This document shows, in pieces, positions 16,923-25,302 of a DNA stretch of 64,000 bases. How positions within the stretch are numbered: position 1 is the stretch's first letter; the number at the start of each line of letters is the position of its first letter. The notes under the pieces are model-generated. The model saw only the letters and a program-made list of their open reading frames with translations, was not told the DNA's origin and searched no databases. The translations under genes and the position numbers were made by a program. The DNA comes from Bacillus sp. S3 (GTDB lineage Bacteria; Bacillota; Bacilli; Bacillales; Cytobacillaceae): positions 989,501 to 1,053,500 of the forward strand of contig NZ_CP039727.1 in the NCBI RefSeq assembly GCF_005154805.1, written 5' to 3'.

Positions 16923-18281
16923 TCATTTCCTTGGTTGAAAAAGGACATTTATTAATGCTGCTGGTGAAAACAGTGTGAATGGGTGCGCTTTTAATTGAAG
17001 TACATTGATCAGTTTTCCATATATAGCTTCGTTTGTTTCACATGCTAAAATTACCTTTTTTACATACCACATCAGAAAAGGAAGGCCAAATGGCTTTTTC
17101 CCAATGGTATGGGAGAAACGAAAGTCTTCCGTTAGGGCGATTAACCATGGAACATCTATAATTTTGCTGAAACGGCGATGTGTAACGAGGGAGATTTGAG
17201 TAAGCCCGTTAATATGTACCGCTTTTTGTAGTTCATTTTTTAATGCAACGGCCTCTAGGGCAGAGATACTCATACCTTGGCCAAAGACTGGATCCATTCT
17301 ACAAAAAGCATCTCCCATGACAATAAGGCGATTGGGAAAATGAGACAATTTTTCAAAATGAAAACGCCGTAATGCTGGAAATCGATAAATGGTAATATCC
17401 GTTTCAGGCTGTCCATCTTTGATAGCATTATATACCTCCGGCTTTTCCAAGCATTTTGCATACGCTAAAAATTCATTTCCGCTATTTGGAGGTGATTCAA
17501 CACCATATCCAAGTAAAGTGACCATCCAGCGCTGATTTTCAATAGGGAAAATTCCGCCGCCCCGGTTTTGTAAAGGGGGATTGGGATAGACCAATAAGCT
17601 GCCCCAGTCTTTTTTTTTCGAGGAAAGGGAACGATAAATTCTGCTGGCATAGAAGAGGTCGACCTTTACTTCTGTTTTCGCAGGAGTCTGGTAACCTAAT
17701 TGCTTCAGCCAGGTAGAAGTTTGCGAACCTGCACCTGCGGCGTCAATCACTAAGTCAGCCAATATTTCCTCGTTCATTTCCCCTCCTTTTTGAATCACTA
17801 TCCCTTTGACTTCTACTTGATTATCATCCACTAGGAGTTTTTTTGCTTTGGATTCATACATAAAGCTGATATTTGGTATTTGTTTTAGCCTGAGCAGGAT
17901 ACGCCATTCTAAGAATGGACGGCTTTGCTGAATAATGGACATCCCTGCATGATATTTAACTTTCCATCTCCCGTGGTGATTCCAGGCTAGCTCGCTTGCA
18001 AAGTCTGATTTGACTGACCCGGCTTTGATTAGTTCTTCCACAATTCCTGGAAAAAGGTCATTAAGAATTTCTTCTCCGCTTTTTAAAAGAGCGTGACCGT
18101 GTGAACCTTGCGGAACCCCGGTTCTTGTTAATATATGATCATTCATTTGGTCTTTTTCGATGATCAGCACTTCTGCAAAGAAGTCGGATAGTACTCGAGC
18201 TGCCAGCATACCAGCGATACTGCCGCCAATTACGACTGCCCTTTTTCCTAATAAATCATTTTCTGGCAATTCATTTTCCAT
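16923..18281 (-). CDS. FAD-dependent monooxygenase / oxidoreductase
   Basis: 452 residues of the PHBH-like flavin monooxygenase group. The dinucleotide-binding motif GGSIAG lies at about 19-24 (VVIGGSIAGMLAARVLSDFF), with an acidic residue ending the second strand (LIIEKD). The second FAD motif reads GDAFCRMDPVFGQGMSISALEAVAL, including the conserved GD and the P..G.G loop. It uses FAD and NAD(P)H to oxidise an unknown lipid-like or aromatic substrate. Cys near the GD motif and the C-terminal LINVLFQPRK are not diagnostic. It stands alone between a convergent regulator and spore-protein genes. Confidence 0.78.
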   Translation of the reverse strand: MENELPENDLLGKRAVVIGGSIAGMLAARVLSDFFAEVLIIEKDQMNDHILTRTGVPQGSHGHALLKSGEEILNDLFPGIVEELIKAGSVKSDFASELAWNHHGRWKVKYHAGMSIIQQSRPFLEWRILLRLKQIPNISFMYESKAKKLLVDDNQVEVKGIVIQKGGEMNEEILADLVIDAAGAGSQTSTWLKQLGYQTPAKTEVKVDLFYASRIYRSLSSKKKDWGSLLVYPNPPLQNRGGGIFPIENQRWMVTLLGYGVESPPNSGNEFLAYAKCLEKPEVYNAIKDGQPETDITIYRFPALRRFHFEKLSHFPNRLIVMGDAFCRMDPVFGQGMSISALEAVALKNELQKAVHINGLTQISLVTHRRFSKIIDVPWLIALTEDFRFSHTIGKKPFGLPFLMWYVKKVILACETNEAIYGKLINVLQLKAHPFTLFSPAALINVLFQPRK

Positions 18282-18478
18282 TGACTATTTGCCCCCCATT
18301 TACATTATTTCTAATGGTTTAATGGTAAGCATTATATCAAAATTTCTCTTGGTTTAACTTACAAATTCCCAAAATCTTTGGCTGCCACCATAAGCAGATG
18401 TTTGTGTAATGCATAATCTAAAGGGAAGTCGCCAAAACAGCACATTAGTTTGATACCATAAAGCATATAACTTATAAG

Positions 18479-18507
18479 AAAAAAGCCCTTGCGAAAGGGC
18501 TTTTTTC
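18479..18507 (-). terminator. Terminator of the yjcZ-type genes
   Basis: AAAAAAGCCCTT pairs with AAGGGCTTTTTT around GCGA. The element is symmetric and has T-runs on both strands. It follows the two small minus-strand genes. Confidence 0.85.
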
Positions 18508-18538
18508 CATCATCATCTAAGGAGTGGAGAGCTTTTAA

Positions 18539-18673
18539 TTAATAAAAGCAAGCTGCCCCAACGATGATTAATAAGATGAACAATACAACGATTAAAGCAA
18601 AGCCACCGCCGTAGCCGAAACCACCGCCGTAGCCATAGCCGCCGCAACCACCAAACCCACCGTATCCAAACAT
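18539..18673 (-). CDS. YjcZ-family sporulation protein
   Basis: A 44-residue protein. The N-terminal half is Gly/Tyr/Phe-rich ([17 protein letters not shown]...), followed by one hydrophobic helix ([19 protein letters not shown]). This is the pattern of the YjcZ/SscA-type small proteins made during sporulation. AAAGGGGAATGAACT precedes the ATG. A paralogue lies 40 bp upstream on the same strand and shares the [16 protein letters not shown] segment. Confidence 0.85.
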   Translation of the reverse strand: MFGYGGFGGCGGYGYGGGFGYGGGFALIVVLFILLIIVGAACFY

Positions 18674-18712
18674 AGTTCATTCCCCTTTCAATCAAGTGTG
18701 TAATTTTACTTT

Positions 18713-18823
18713 TTAATAAAACCCGCCGTAACCTCCGCCCATAAACGACGCTCCAATAATAATCAAAAGGATAAACAATACAACGATTAAAGCAAAACCT
18801 CCGCCGTACCCTGCACCATCCAT
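18713..18823 (-). CDS. YjcZ-family sporulation protein, second copy
   Basis: A 36-residue protein ([20 protein letters not shown]... ending [12 protein letters not shown]). It has the same hydrophobic helix as its downstream neighbour but a shorter glycine-rich head and an added Gly/Tyr-rich tail. AAGGGGGG precedes two possible ATGs (18829, 18823); I give the inner one, and the outer would add two residues. The tandem pair is a local duplication. A role in the spore or mother cell is inferred from the family. Confidence 0.8.
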   Translation of the reverse strand: MDGAGYGGGFALIVVLFILLIIIGASFMGGGYGGFY

Positions 18824-19004
18824 AACCATAAACCCCCCTTCCATCTACTCAATATAAAATATGTATAAAACCAAAAATGCGTAAGGGCGCATTCAATATG
18901 TTTATTTCATCTGCAGAAATTGTTTAGAAAATAGTTACCAAAGACTTTTATTTTGTTAAAAAGAAATTCGCGGGATATGTTCTTGGAGAAGGGGATTAAA
19001 ATAC

Positions 19005-19568
19005 ATGACTAATTTTTACTTTGTATGGAAAAATAGTGAAAGGCAGGTGATGGGGTTGATTGCAATTGTTCTCTCCGTGTCTTGGATAATAGCAGCCATA
19101 AAATTTGGAGATCGTGATTGGAAAAAATATTATCCTTCCATGTTATTTGCGGCACTTGGGAATGCTATATATGAAGTTCTTTGTTATAAATATCAATTGT
19201 GGCAAATGGAGCCCAACGGATTAGGATACTCAATCATTCCAATGTTATTATTAATTCTAGTTGGTATGCCCTTATCAACATGGGTCTTTTTATCAAAATA
19301 TCCTTATCATTCGGGCATTTATAATAAGGTTATTTATGTATTAATTTTCGTATTGTTATTCATTGTTTTGGAGTTTGTATCTGTAAAATTAGGAGCCATT
19401 ACTTATCACCACGGATGGAATCTTGGGTGGTCATTAGTATTTGTGATAATCATGTTTTTGGTTATTAGATTGCATTATTCTTGGCCTTTATTAGCGTTAA
19501 TCATTTCATTACCGTTTACACTAATTTTATGCATCATTTTCGAAGTGACGTTGGACAAAATGAAGTGA
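19005..19568 (+). CDS. CBO0543-type integral membrane protein
   Basis: 187 residues with five or six predicted membrane helices. The conserved family block is IYEVLCYKYQLWQMEPNGLG near the middle, with acidic and aromatic residues between helices 2 and 3. The family is common in spore-forming Firmicutes and its function is unknown. Start ATG at 19005; GGAGAAGGGG lies 12-20 bp upstream. It is closed by a strong symmetric terminator. Confidence 0.7.
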   Translation: MTNFYFVWKNSERQVMGLIAIVLSVSWIIAAIKFGDRDWKKYYPSMLFAALGNAIYEVLCYKYQLWQMEPNGLGYSIIPMLLLILVGMPLSTWVFLSKYPYHSGIYNKVIYVLIFVLLFIVLEFVSVKLGAITYHHGWNLGWSLVFVIIMFLVIRLHYSWPLLALIISLPFTLILCIIFEVTLDKMK

Positions 19569-19584
19569 GAATAAAATTCTTAGA

Positions 19585-19632
19585 CAACCAATGGTGGTAT
19601 GATTAACAAATCATACCACCATTGGTTGTTTC
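19585..19632 (+). terminator. Terminator after the CBO0543-type gene
   Basis: A perfect 20-bp stem beginning CAACCAATGG, loop AACA, followed by TTTC. Confidence 0.8.
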
Positions 19633-19650
19633 TATGCAGAAACAGCTTTC

Positions 19651-19680
19651 GAAAGGCAGAAGAAATCCCTTCTGCCTTTC
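19651..19680 (-). terminator. Terminator of the DJ-1/PfpI-family gene
   Basis: GAAAGGCAGAAG (19651-19662) pairs perfectly with 19669-19680; it directly follows the minus-strand stop codon. Confidence 0.7.
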
Positions 19681-19682
19681 AT

Positions 19683-20198
19683 CTATCCTAATATTCGTAA
19701 TGATTCTTGCACAAAGGCCGGAATGTCATCTGGCTGTCTGCTGGTGACAAGCTGATTCTGGCACACGACTACTTCTTTGTCGTGTAAATTAGCATCGGCA
19801 TTCTTTAAATCAACGTGAATAGATTTATAGCCAGTTACATCACGCCCTTGAAGTGTTTCAGCTGTGATCAGCAGCTGAGGGCCGTGGCAAATGGCTAACA
19901 CTGGTTTGTTAGCATCCATAAATGCTTTTGCAAAGCGGACAAAACGCTCGTCCGAACGAAGAATATCCGGTGAAAATCCGCCTGGAATGAAAAGTGCATC
20001 AAAGTTTTCGGGAGAGACATCATCAATGCCTTCATCAATAACGACCGCACTCTTTCCTTGCTTTCCCTTCACGGTTTTTCCCTTTTCCCTTTCGATTGCG
20101 GTTACCTCATGGCCCTTTTCTCTAAAGGATTGCACTGGCTCTGTATATTCAGAATCCTCAAAGTAATCCGTTACTAAAACAGCTATCTTTTTGTTCAT
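19683..20198 (-). CDS. DJ-1/PfpI-family general stress protein (YfkM-like)
   Basis: 171 residues of the class I glutamine-amidotransferase-like superfamily. The nucleophile elbow reads LAICHGPQLL with Cys104 and His105. The early GxxE-type acidic site is in YFEDSEYTEP. The length and the opening KIAVLVTDYFEDSEYTEP match YfkM (general stress protein 18) and PfpI. Such proteins act as deglycases, proteases or chaperone-like stress proteins. A sigma-B-like promoter lies about 35-60 bp upstream, fitting a general stress role. Confidence 0.85.
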   Translation of the reverse strand: MNKKIAVLVTDYFEDSEYTEPVQSFREKGHEVTAIEREKGKTVKGKQGKSAVVIDEGIDDVSPENFDALFIPGGFSPDILRSDERFVRFAKAFMDANKPVLAICHGPQLLITAETLQGRDVTGYKSIHVDLKNADANLHDKEVVVCQNQLVTSRQPDDIPAFVQESLRILG

Positions 20199-20233
20199 AG
20201 GTATCCACTCCCTTATTCAAGCTACAGAATAAA

Positions 20234-20259
20234 GTACCCTTCTTTACAGGGGGTGAAAC
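20234..20259 (-). promoter_or_regulatory. Candidate sigma-B promoter of the PfpI-family gene
   Basis: On the minus strand GTTTCA is followed after 14 bp by GGGTAC, close to the sigma-B pattern GTTTAA-N12-15-GGGTAT. The predicted start lies about 30 bp before the gene. Confidence 0.6.
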
Positions 20260-20469
20260 GCGTATGAAGCTGTAAACCGTCTGTTTTATACTTTCACGTT
20301 TTTATAAATTTATATTTCACATGGGTTATTAGGGTAATATTGTTAATAGGGAGGGGTTTGGAGTTTGAAAATTTAATATAAAAAGAATTGGGGATTGATC
20401 CTGCGATTTATAAGAATGGCATAAGGACATTGGATATGGTGATGCTAAGAAGGAGTTAGGATAATGGCA

Positions 20470-20498
20470 TTGACAAAAAAAGTAATAAGGATTATAAT
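20470..20498 (+). promoter_or_regulatory. Consensus sigma-A promoter of the marR gene
   Basis: A perfect TTGACA (20470-20475), 17-bp spacer and perfect TATAAT (20493-20498). A palindromic operator begins at the next base, so repression by promoter occlusion is expected. Confidence 0.85.
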
Positions 20499-20516
20499 TA
20501 TCTCGGATTAGAGATA
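20499..20516. promoter_or_regulatory. MarR operator 1 (autoregulation)
   Basis: TATCTCGGATTAGAGATA matches the perfect palindrome at 20993-21010 at 16 of 18 positions. It starts directly after the -10 box of marR. Confidence 0.75.
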
Positions 20517-20548
20517 TTTAGATTCAGGGTTTATTGGAGGTGAATGAA

Positions 20549-20971
20549 TTGGAGGAAAAATGCACTAATTTGCCTTTTCTGCTATTAATGCAGACATCTA
20601 AAGCAATCCAAGAACGAATAAGGGATGAAATGGCAAAAAATCATTTAAGTATTACGGATTTTTCCGTGTTAGAAGTGCTTTATCATAAAGGAAAACAAAC
20701 CATTCAGCAGATAGGAAATAGCATATTAATTTCAAGTGGTTCAATGACCTATGTAATAGATAAGTTAGAACAAAAAGGCTTGTTAAATCGTAATGACTGC
20801 CTTGAAGATCGTCGGGTTATACATGTAACCTTAACTGACGCTGGCATCGACTTGATGAACAAAATCATGCCGGAATATCGTAAGTTAGTTGATGATCTGT
20901 TTGATTCGTTACAATCTGACGAGGCAGAAACATTGGTTTATCTTTTGAAAAAAGTAAGAAATAAAGTATAA
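20549..20971 (+). CDS. MarR-family transcriptional regulator
   Basis: 140 residues with a winged helix-turn-helix: recognition region QTIQQIGNSILISSGSMTYVIDKLEQKGLL and wing NDCLEDRRVIHVTLTDAG. The pattern is that of MhqR/OhrR-like regulators that respond to electrophiles or oxidants; Cys4 near the N-terminus is a possible sensor but this is only a guess. TTG at 20549 is chosen because GGAGG ends 8 bp before it. Palindromic operators flank the gene on both sides, one at its own promoter and one before the flavin-reductase gene, so the regulon includes both. Confidence 0.88.
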   Translation: MEEKCTNLPFLLLMQTSKAIQERIRDEMAKNHLSITDFSVLEVLYHKGKQTIQQIGNSILISSGSMTYVIDKLEQKGLLNRNDCLEDRRVIHVTLTDAGIDLMNKIMPEYRKLVDDLFDSLQSDEAETLVYLLKKVRNKV

Positions 20972-20992
20972 AATTTCTTTTTTTTATATTTA

Positions 20993-21010
20993 TATCTCGA
21001 ATTCGAGATA
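20993..21010. promoter_or_regulatory. MarR operator 2 before the flavin reductase gene
   Basis: TATCTCGAATTCGAGATA is a perfect 18-bp palindrome, nearly identical to operator 1. It lies between marR and the flavin reductase gene. Confidence 0.75.
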
Positions 21011-21143
21011 ATCGAATCAGTTCTGGTCAATTCGGTTAAATAACTGGATTTATCACGAAAATGAGTGTTTAATAATGAGTAAGCAAACAACACAGCCGTT
21101 TGAGTAAGAGAAATAGACTGATTTTACGAAAGGACTGATTTTA

Positions 21144-21752
21144 TTGCTTTCGATTGATCCAGCCTCATTGTCTGAAAAAGAGAATTATAAATTTTTAATA
21201 GGAAGCATCATACCTAGGCCCATTGCCTTCGTCACAACAATGTCAACAGACGGTATTTTGAATGGTGCACCATTTAGTTATTTTAATATCGTATCTTCCA
21301 ATCCACCAATGATTTCATTATCTATTCAACGTGCACAAGGGAGACAAAAGGATACGGCAAGAAACATCATAGAGACAAAAGAGTTTGTTGTCCATATTGT
21401 TGACGATCATAATGTTGAAAAAGTGAATAAAACAGCTGCTAGCCTGCCCCCTGAACAAAGTGAAATTGAGTTAGCGAAATTAACTCCAGTAAATAGTGTA
21501 AAGGTTTCTGTACCAGGGGTAAAAGAAGCTAAAATTCGAATGGAGTGTAGATTAGAACATTCTTTAGAACTGGGAGGTTCAGATTCTTCAGGATGTGATC
21601 TAATTATAGGAAAAATTGTTCAATTTCATATTGATGAGTCCATTTATGAAAAGGGCAGAATAGATCCAATGGGCTTAGCTGCTGTAAGCCGTTTAGCTGG
21701 AAACTATTATGCGAAAATTGGCGAGATTTTTGAAATCGAACGACCAAAATAG
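21144..21752 (+). CDS. Flavin reductase family / FMN-binding split-barrel protein
   Basis: 202 residues of the DIM6/NTAB (YwrF-like) flavin reductase group. The N-terminal signature LIGSIIPRPIAFVTTMSTDGILNGAPFSYFN (shown in part) and the SSNPPMISLSIQ segment form the FMN-binding barrel, and LGGSDSSGCDLIIGKI follows. Such proteins reduce FMN with NAD(P)H for a partner oxygenase or act on quinones. TTG at 21144 follows AAAGGACTG. It lies 173 bp after marR with a matching operator between, so it is the likely main target of that regulator. Confidence 0.85.
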   Translation: MLSIDPASLSEKENYKFLIGSIIPRPIAFVTTMSTDGILNGAPFSYFNIVSSNPPMISLSIQRAQGRQKDTARNIIETKEFVVHIVDDHNVEKVNKTAASLPPEQSEIELAKLTPVNSVKVSVPGVKEAKIRMECRLEHSLELGGSDSSGCDLIIGKIVQFHIDESIYEKGRIDPMGLAAVSRLAGNYYAKIGEIFEIERPK

Positions 21753-21877
21753 TCATTATAACTTTTATAAGTGAATTACTGTCATATATTTGAGACTGTC
21801 GACTTTGCCGGCAGTTTTTTTTGTGCATTTTCGTTTAAGAAACCTGCCGATAATGTCCTTCATTCCGGCTGAAAACC

Positions 21878-21912
21878 TAGATGCCTGACCCCAAGTTGGG
21901 GTCAGGCATCTA
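21878..21912 (-). terminator. Bidirectional terminator between flavin reductase and NCS2 genes
   Basis: A 17-bp arm near-perfect palindrome built from GATGCCTGACCCC and its complement lies between convergent genes. The minus-strand flank AGGTTTT suits the permease gene best. Confidence 0.65.
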
Positions 21913-21920
21913 TTTACAGC

Positions 21921-23210
21921 TTATCCTATCGAGTGAAGCATGAAATTTGTTAAGAATAAGATAGATATAATAAAAATTGGTAAGGAAAGCTCTTTTTGTT
22001 TGTTTGTAAAAAGTTTTACCAGCGGGTACGCGATAAAACCGAATGCAATTCCGTCGACAATGCTGTAGGTTAACGGAATCATAATAATGACGAGAAAGGC
22101 AGGAAACGCTTCGGAAAAATCGGTAAAATCAATATTTACAACATTGGTCAACATCAAGCCTCCGATAATAATGAGGATTGGTGCGATGGCTGTATCAGGT
22201 ACTAGTTTAATAAAGGGCATGAAGAATAGGGAAAATAAAAATAACAAACCTGTAATAACAGAGGTTAAACCTGTTCTTCCGCCTGCAGTAATACCTGCTG
22301 CTGTTTCAACCGTCGATACCGCAGGACTTGTGCCGAAAAGTCCGCAAACAATAGTAGAAATCGAGACTGCTTTTAACGATTTTCCGTTTTTCTCAGGTGC
22401 TTGAAGCATTCCGTTTACCTGGGAATGAAGCAGGCCAATATTTTCAAACACAAGCACTAAAAAAAGTGAAAAGGCTGCGGTCCATAATGGAAAGGCATCT
22501 ATTTTTCCAAGATCTGCACTCAAGAAAACATTCTTGTAATCCGTGAAGGATACAAATCCGGTATCCATCGCCGAAAAATGGACAATACCAAAGAAATAGG
22601 ATACAACCGTACCTAAAATCACACTGATTAAAAAATTCCCTGGAACTTTCTTTAAGAATAAAAAGAGGGTAATAATCAGATTAATAATCGAAGCTAGGAC
22701 AATCGGCGTTGATAAATTACCAAGAGCGACAAAATTAGTTGGATTTCCGACGATAATGCCGCTCTTTTGCAGGCCAATAAAGGCGATAAATAAGCCGATC
22801 CCTACTGATATCGATTCCTTCAAAGAATGTGGAATGGCTGTTGAAATAATTGTGGATAATTTAGTAAAGGCCACAATTACGAAAAGTATACCAGCCACAA
22901 CAACTGCTCCCAACGCCTCCATGTAATTCAGGCCCATTGAACCGACAATTGTGTAGGTAAATAAAGCATTAATTCCCATTCCGGGTACGATGATCAGCGG
23001 TGCGTTTGCAATAAAGGCAACTAATAAACAACCAATTAACGATGAAAGTACAGTTGCAATAATTCCAGCTTCAAGCGGTATTCCGGCATCTTCTAGGATT
23101 TTTGCATTGACGGCAATAATATAGACAATGGAAAAAAACGATGTTACCCCCGCTAGAACCTCCTTTTTCAAATTTGTATGGTGCTGCTTAAGTTTGAATA
23201 CTCCCTTCAT
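21921..23210 (-). CDS. NCS2-family purine (guanine/hypoxanthine) permease
   Basis: 429 residues of the AzgA branch of the NCS2/UraA family, like PbuG and PbuO. The N-terminus KKEVLAGVTSFFSIVYIIAVNAKIL is diagnostic, GMGINALFTYTIVGSMG contains the family GxGxxAxFxY motif, and TSPAVSTVETAAGITAGGRTGLTSVITGLLF is the second substrate-contact block. It has about 12-14 helices and imports purine bases by proton symport. It lacks a recognisable purine riboswitch. A plausible promoter on the minus strand is TTGTAA (23314-23319), 16 bp, TATAAT (23292-23297). Confidence 0.88.
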   Translation of the reverse strand: MKGVFKLKQHHTNLKKEVLAGVTSFFSIVYIIAVNAKILEDAGIPLEAGIIATVLSSLIGCLLVAFIANAPLIIVPGMGINALFTYTIVGSMGLNYMEALGAVVVAGILFVIVAFTKLSTIISTAIPHSLKESISVGIGLFIAFIGLQKSGIIVGNPTNFVALGNLSTPIVLASIINLIITLFLFLKKVPGNFLISVILGTVVSYFFGIVHFSAMDTGFVSFTDYKNVFLSADLGKIDAFPLWTAAFSLFLVLVFENIGLLHSQVNGMLQAPEKNGKSLKAVSISTIVCGLFGTSPAVSTVETAAGITAGGRTGLTSVITGLLFLFSLFFMPFIKLVPDTAIAPILIIIGGLMLTNVVNIDFTDFSEAFPAFLVIIMIPLTYSIVDGIAFGFIAYPLVKLFTNKQKELSLPIFIISILFLTNFMLHSIG

Positions 23211-23489
23211 ATATTTATCACACTCTCGTGTTTCCCTCTCCCACCCGCATTAAGTATATATATTTATATTTAACTACTTATGCCGGAGTATATTATAGCA
23301 CAGAAAATGGATGTTACAAGACATGTTAAGCATTGTGTAAATTTTGTTTGAAATAGATGTTTTAATGAAAAGGACCAAAAGAACGCTGATTCTTTTAGAC
23401 TTTTGAATTGTTTACTTGAAGAAGAACTGGTTGAGATCTTGTAAGTGGTAAGGGAATATTTGGTATAATTGAATGGGTGGTGAGGATAT

Positions 23490-24107
23490 ATGGAGCCTAA
23501 ATGGCTAGAATGGGCTAAACAACTGCAATCCATTTCTCAGGCGGGATTAACGTATTCTAAAGATGTATATGATTTGGAGAGATTTGAACAAATCAGAAAG
23601 TTAAGCGTTGAAATCTTGTCGCACTATACAGAAATGGATCAAACGGTGATAAGGGATTTGTTTGCAACTGAAACTGGTTATGCCACACCCAAAGTGGATA
23701 TCAGGGCGGTTGTATTTAGGGATTACAAAATTTTAATGGTCAGAGAAAATACGGATGATCATTGGTCGCTTCCAGGCGGTTGGGGTGACATTGGCTTAAC
23801 GCCAAGTGAAGTTGCCGTTAAAGAAGTCAAGGAAGAGTCAGGATTTGATGTGAAAGCCATAAAATTGTTAGGGGTACTTGATAAAAAGTGCCATCCACAT
23901 CCACCTTCTTCTTATCATGTTTATAAGATGTTTATCCAATGTGAAATAACTGGCGGGCAAGCAAAAAAAGGGATCGAAACGAATGCTGTTGAGTTTTTTG
24001 CTGCAAATGAATTACCATCATTATCAATAGCCAGAAATACGGAATCACAAATTAAATTGGTCTTTAAGCATTTATATAATCCACAAGAACCTGTCTTTTT
24101 TGATTGA
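23490..24107 (+). CDS. Nudix hydrolase with N-terminal Nudix_N domain
   Basis: 205 residues. The N-terminal helical domain (KWLEWAKQLQSISQAGLTYSKDVYDLERFEQIRKL, in part) is the one preceding Nudix domains of the YjhB type. The Nudix box GGWGDIGLTPSEVAVKEVKE continues with ESGFD and keeps the metal-binding glutamates, with K in place of R. It would hydrolyse a nucleoside diphosphate linked to another group, for example ADP-ribose or CDP-choline in relatives. Followed 43 bp downstream by a GNAT gene on the same strand. Confidence 0.86.
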   Translation: MEPKWLEWAKQLQSISQAGLTYSKDVYDLERFEQIRKLSVEILSHYTEMDQTVIRDLFATETGYATPKVDIRAVVFRDYKILMVRENTDDHWSLPGGWGDIGLTPSEVAVKEVKEESGFDVKAIKLLGVLDKKCHPHPPSSYHVYKMFIQCEITGGQAKKGIETNAVEFFAANELPSLSIARNTESQIKLVFKHLYNPQEPVFFD

Positions 24108-24150
24108 TCTTTAATCAAGTAGTAAGTTTTAAGGAGAGGGAGGCATTGGT

Positions 24151-24612
24151 GTGAACCAAGATAAGATCATTATTACGCAGTATTATCCGAAGTATGCTGA
24201 ACAAACAGTAAGGATGTGGAGAGATAGTAAGGAACAGGCTATCGGTCGGAAAGAAATTCATAGTTTTGAAAATCACGTTTATTTTTTGAAACATATATTA
24301 GCTGAACAATATCAAATAGATTTAGCGATAATTGATGGAAAAGTAGTTGGAATGGCTGCCTATAATGACAGGGAAATTAGTCAACTTTATATTCATATAG
24401 ACTATCAGGGAATAGGTATAGGACAATTATTACTAGAAAAAGTAAAGGCCCAATCAAGTGGAAGACTAACATTATACACGTTTGAAATAAATAAGAAAGC
24501 ACAACGATTTTATGAAAAGCATGGATTTGAAATCATTGGCAGAGGGCACGAAAATGAAGAAAATTTACCTGATATTCAATATGAATGGGTTGAAGAGGAT
24601 TTCAAACTTTGA
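24151..24612 (+). CDS. GNAT-family N-acetyltransferase
   Basis: 153 residues. Motif A reads ISQLYIHIDYQGIGIGQLLLEKVKAQ, with the acetyl-CoA loop QGIGIG. Motif B reads INKKAQRFYEKHGFEIIGRG. Substrate unknown. GTG at 24151 follows AAGGAGAGGGAGG. The last codons lie inside a 72-bp sequence that recurs at 27071-27142 and form a terminator-like hairpin across the stop codon. Probably cotranscribed with the preceding Nudix gene. Confidence 0.85.
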   Translation: MNQDKIIITQYYPKYAEQTVRMWRDSKEQAIGRKEIHSFENHVYFLKHILAEQYQIDLAIIDGKVVGMAAYNDREISQLYIHIDYQGIGIGQLLLEKVKAQSSGRLTLYTFEINKKAQRFYEKHGFEIIGRGHENEENLPDIQYEWVEEDFKL

Positions 24613-24668
24613 AGTCCTATTATTATTTGTCAGTCGTTTAGAATCGTGCAGCTGCGAACTATATGTTT
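24597..24668. repeat. Dispersed 72-bp repeat, copy A
   Basis: About 83% identical to 27071-27142 by eye (12 mismatches, no gaps). The first part is a hairpin (AGGATTTCAAA / TTTGAAGTCCT) that spans the GNAT stop codon. The last bases provide the GTTT of the sigma-B-like promoter of the next gene. Confidence 0.75.
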
Positions 24669-24690
24669 CACTCCTGATCAAGGAGGGTAA
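24665..24690 (+). promoter_or_regulatory. Candidate sigma-B promoter of the YflT-type gene
   Basis: GTTTCA (24665-24670), 14-bp spacer, GGGTAA (24685-24690), near the sigma-B consensus. The same arrangement precedes the PfpI-family gene. Confidence 0.55.
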
Positions 24691-24726
24691 TTAATTATTA
24701 ACTACTCGTCCAAAGGAGGAATTTCA

Positions 24727-25302
24727 ATGTTTGAACATGAAAAGCACCTAGTGGGAGTTTACGATACGGAGAAAGAGGTCATCCATGCTGTTGAAGATCT
24801 AAAACGGCAGGGTTATACCGCCGAGGAAATTTCGGTAATTGGGAAAGATAAAGATAAGATCAACGAAATTAATGATGTTACTGGTACGAAGACGGAAGAA
24901 GGCCTTGCAGCTGGAGCAGCGACAGGCGGTGCGCTTGGCGGGATTGTCGGTTTGTTGGCAGGTGTAGGAGCTCTTGCGATTCCCGGCATCGGACCGATTG
25001 TTGCAGCCGGACCAATAGCCGCAACCCTAACCGGTGCTGCTGTTGGTGCAGGCGCAGGCGGATTGGCAGGGGCATTAATTGGAATGGGGCTGCCTGAAGA
25101 GGAGGCAGAGCGTTATGAAGGTTATGTTAATGAAGGTAAATTTATAGTTCTAGTAGAACGCCGCGAAAACCGGGTGGGAGAGCATCCTTTTAATAATGGT
25201 AGCAACCCAAGGTCTATAGATGAAACCTTAACACCAAATGATCCACTCGTTACAGAATACCCCATGAACACTCGCTTAAACAATAATGGAAACTTTAAAT
25301 AA
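24727..25302 (+). CDS. General stress protein, YflT/Gsp17M family
   Basis: 191 residues. The N-terminal domain (LVGVYDTEKEVIHAVEDLKRQGYTAEEISVIGKDK) is the heat-induced YflT domain. The middle is a Gly/Ala-rich hydrophobic stretch of about 80 residues (GAATGGALGGIVGLLAGVGALAIPG...) that could insert in or bind membranes. A short acidic C-terminus follows. The family is sigma-B controlled in B. subtilis and its biochemical role is unknown. AAAGGAGG precedes ATG at 24727, and a sigma-B-like promoter sits 37-62 bp upstream. Confidence 0.87.
   Translation: MFEHEKHLVGVYDTEKEVIHAVEDLKRQGYTAEEISVIGKDKDKINEINDVTGTKTEEGLAAGAATGGALGGIVGLLAGVGALAIPGIGPIVAAGPIAATLTGAAVGAGAGGLAGALIGMGLPEEEAERYEGYVNEGKFIVLVERRENRVGEHPFNNGSNPRSIDETLTPNDPLVTEYPMNTRLNNNGNFK

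Noticed and set aside
20385..20460. Short coding-like stretch (GIDPAIYKNGIRTLDMV) upstream of marR
   Set aside because: Too short, with no clear start, no ribosome site and no family I can name. It may be a gene relic, but I cannot support it as a feature.
23211..23340. Purine riboswitch before the NCS2 permease
   Set aside because: The conserved junction bases of the guanine/adenine aptamer are absent on the minus strand; only a plain promoter is seen.
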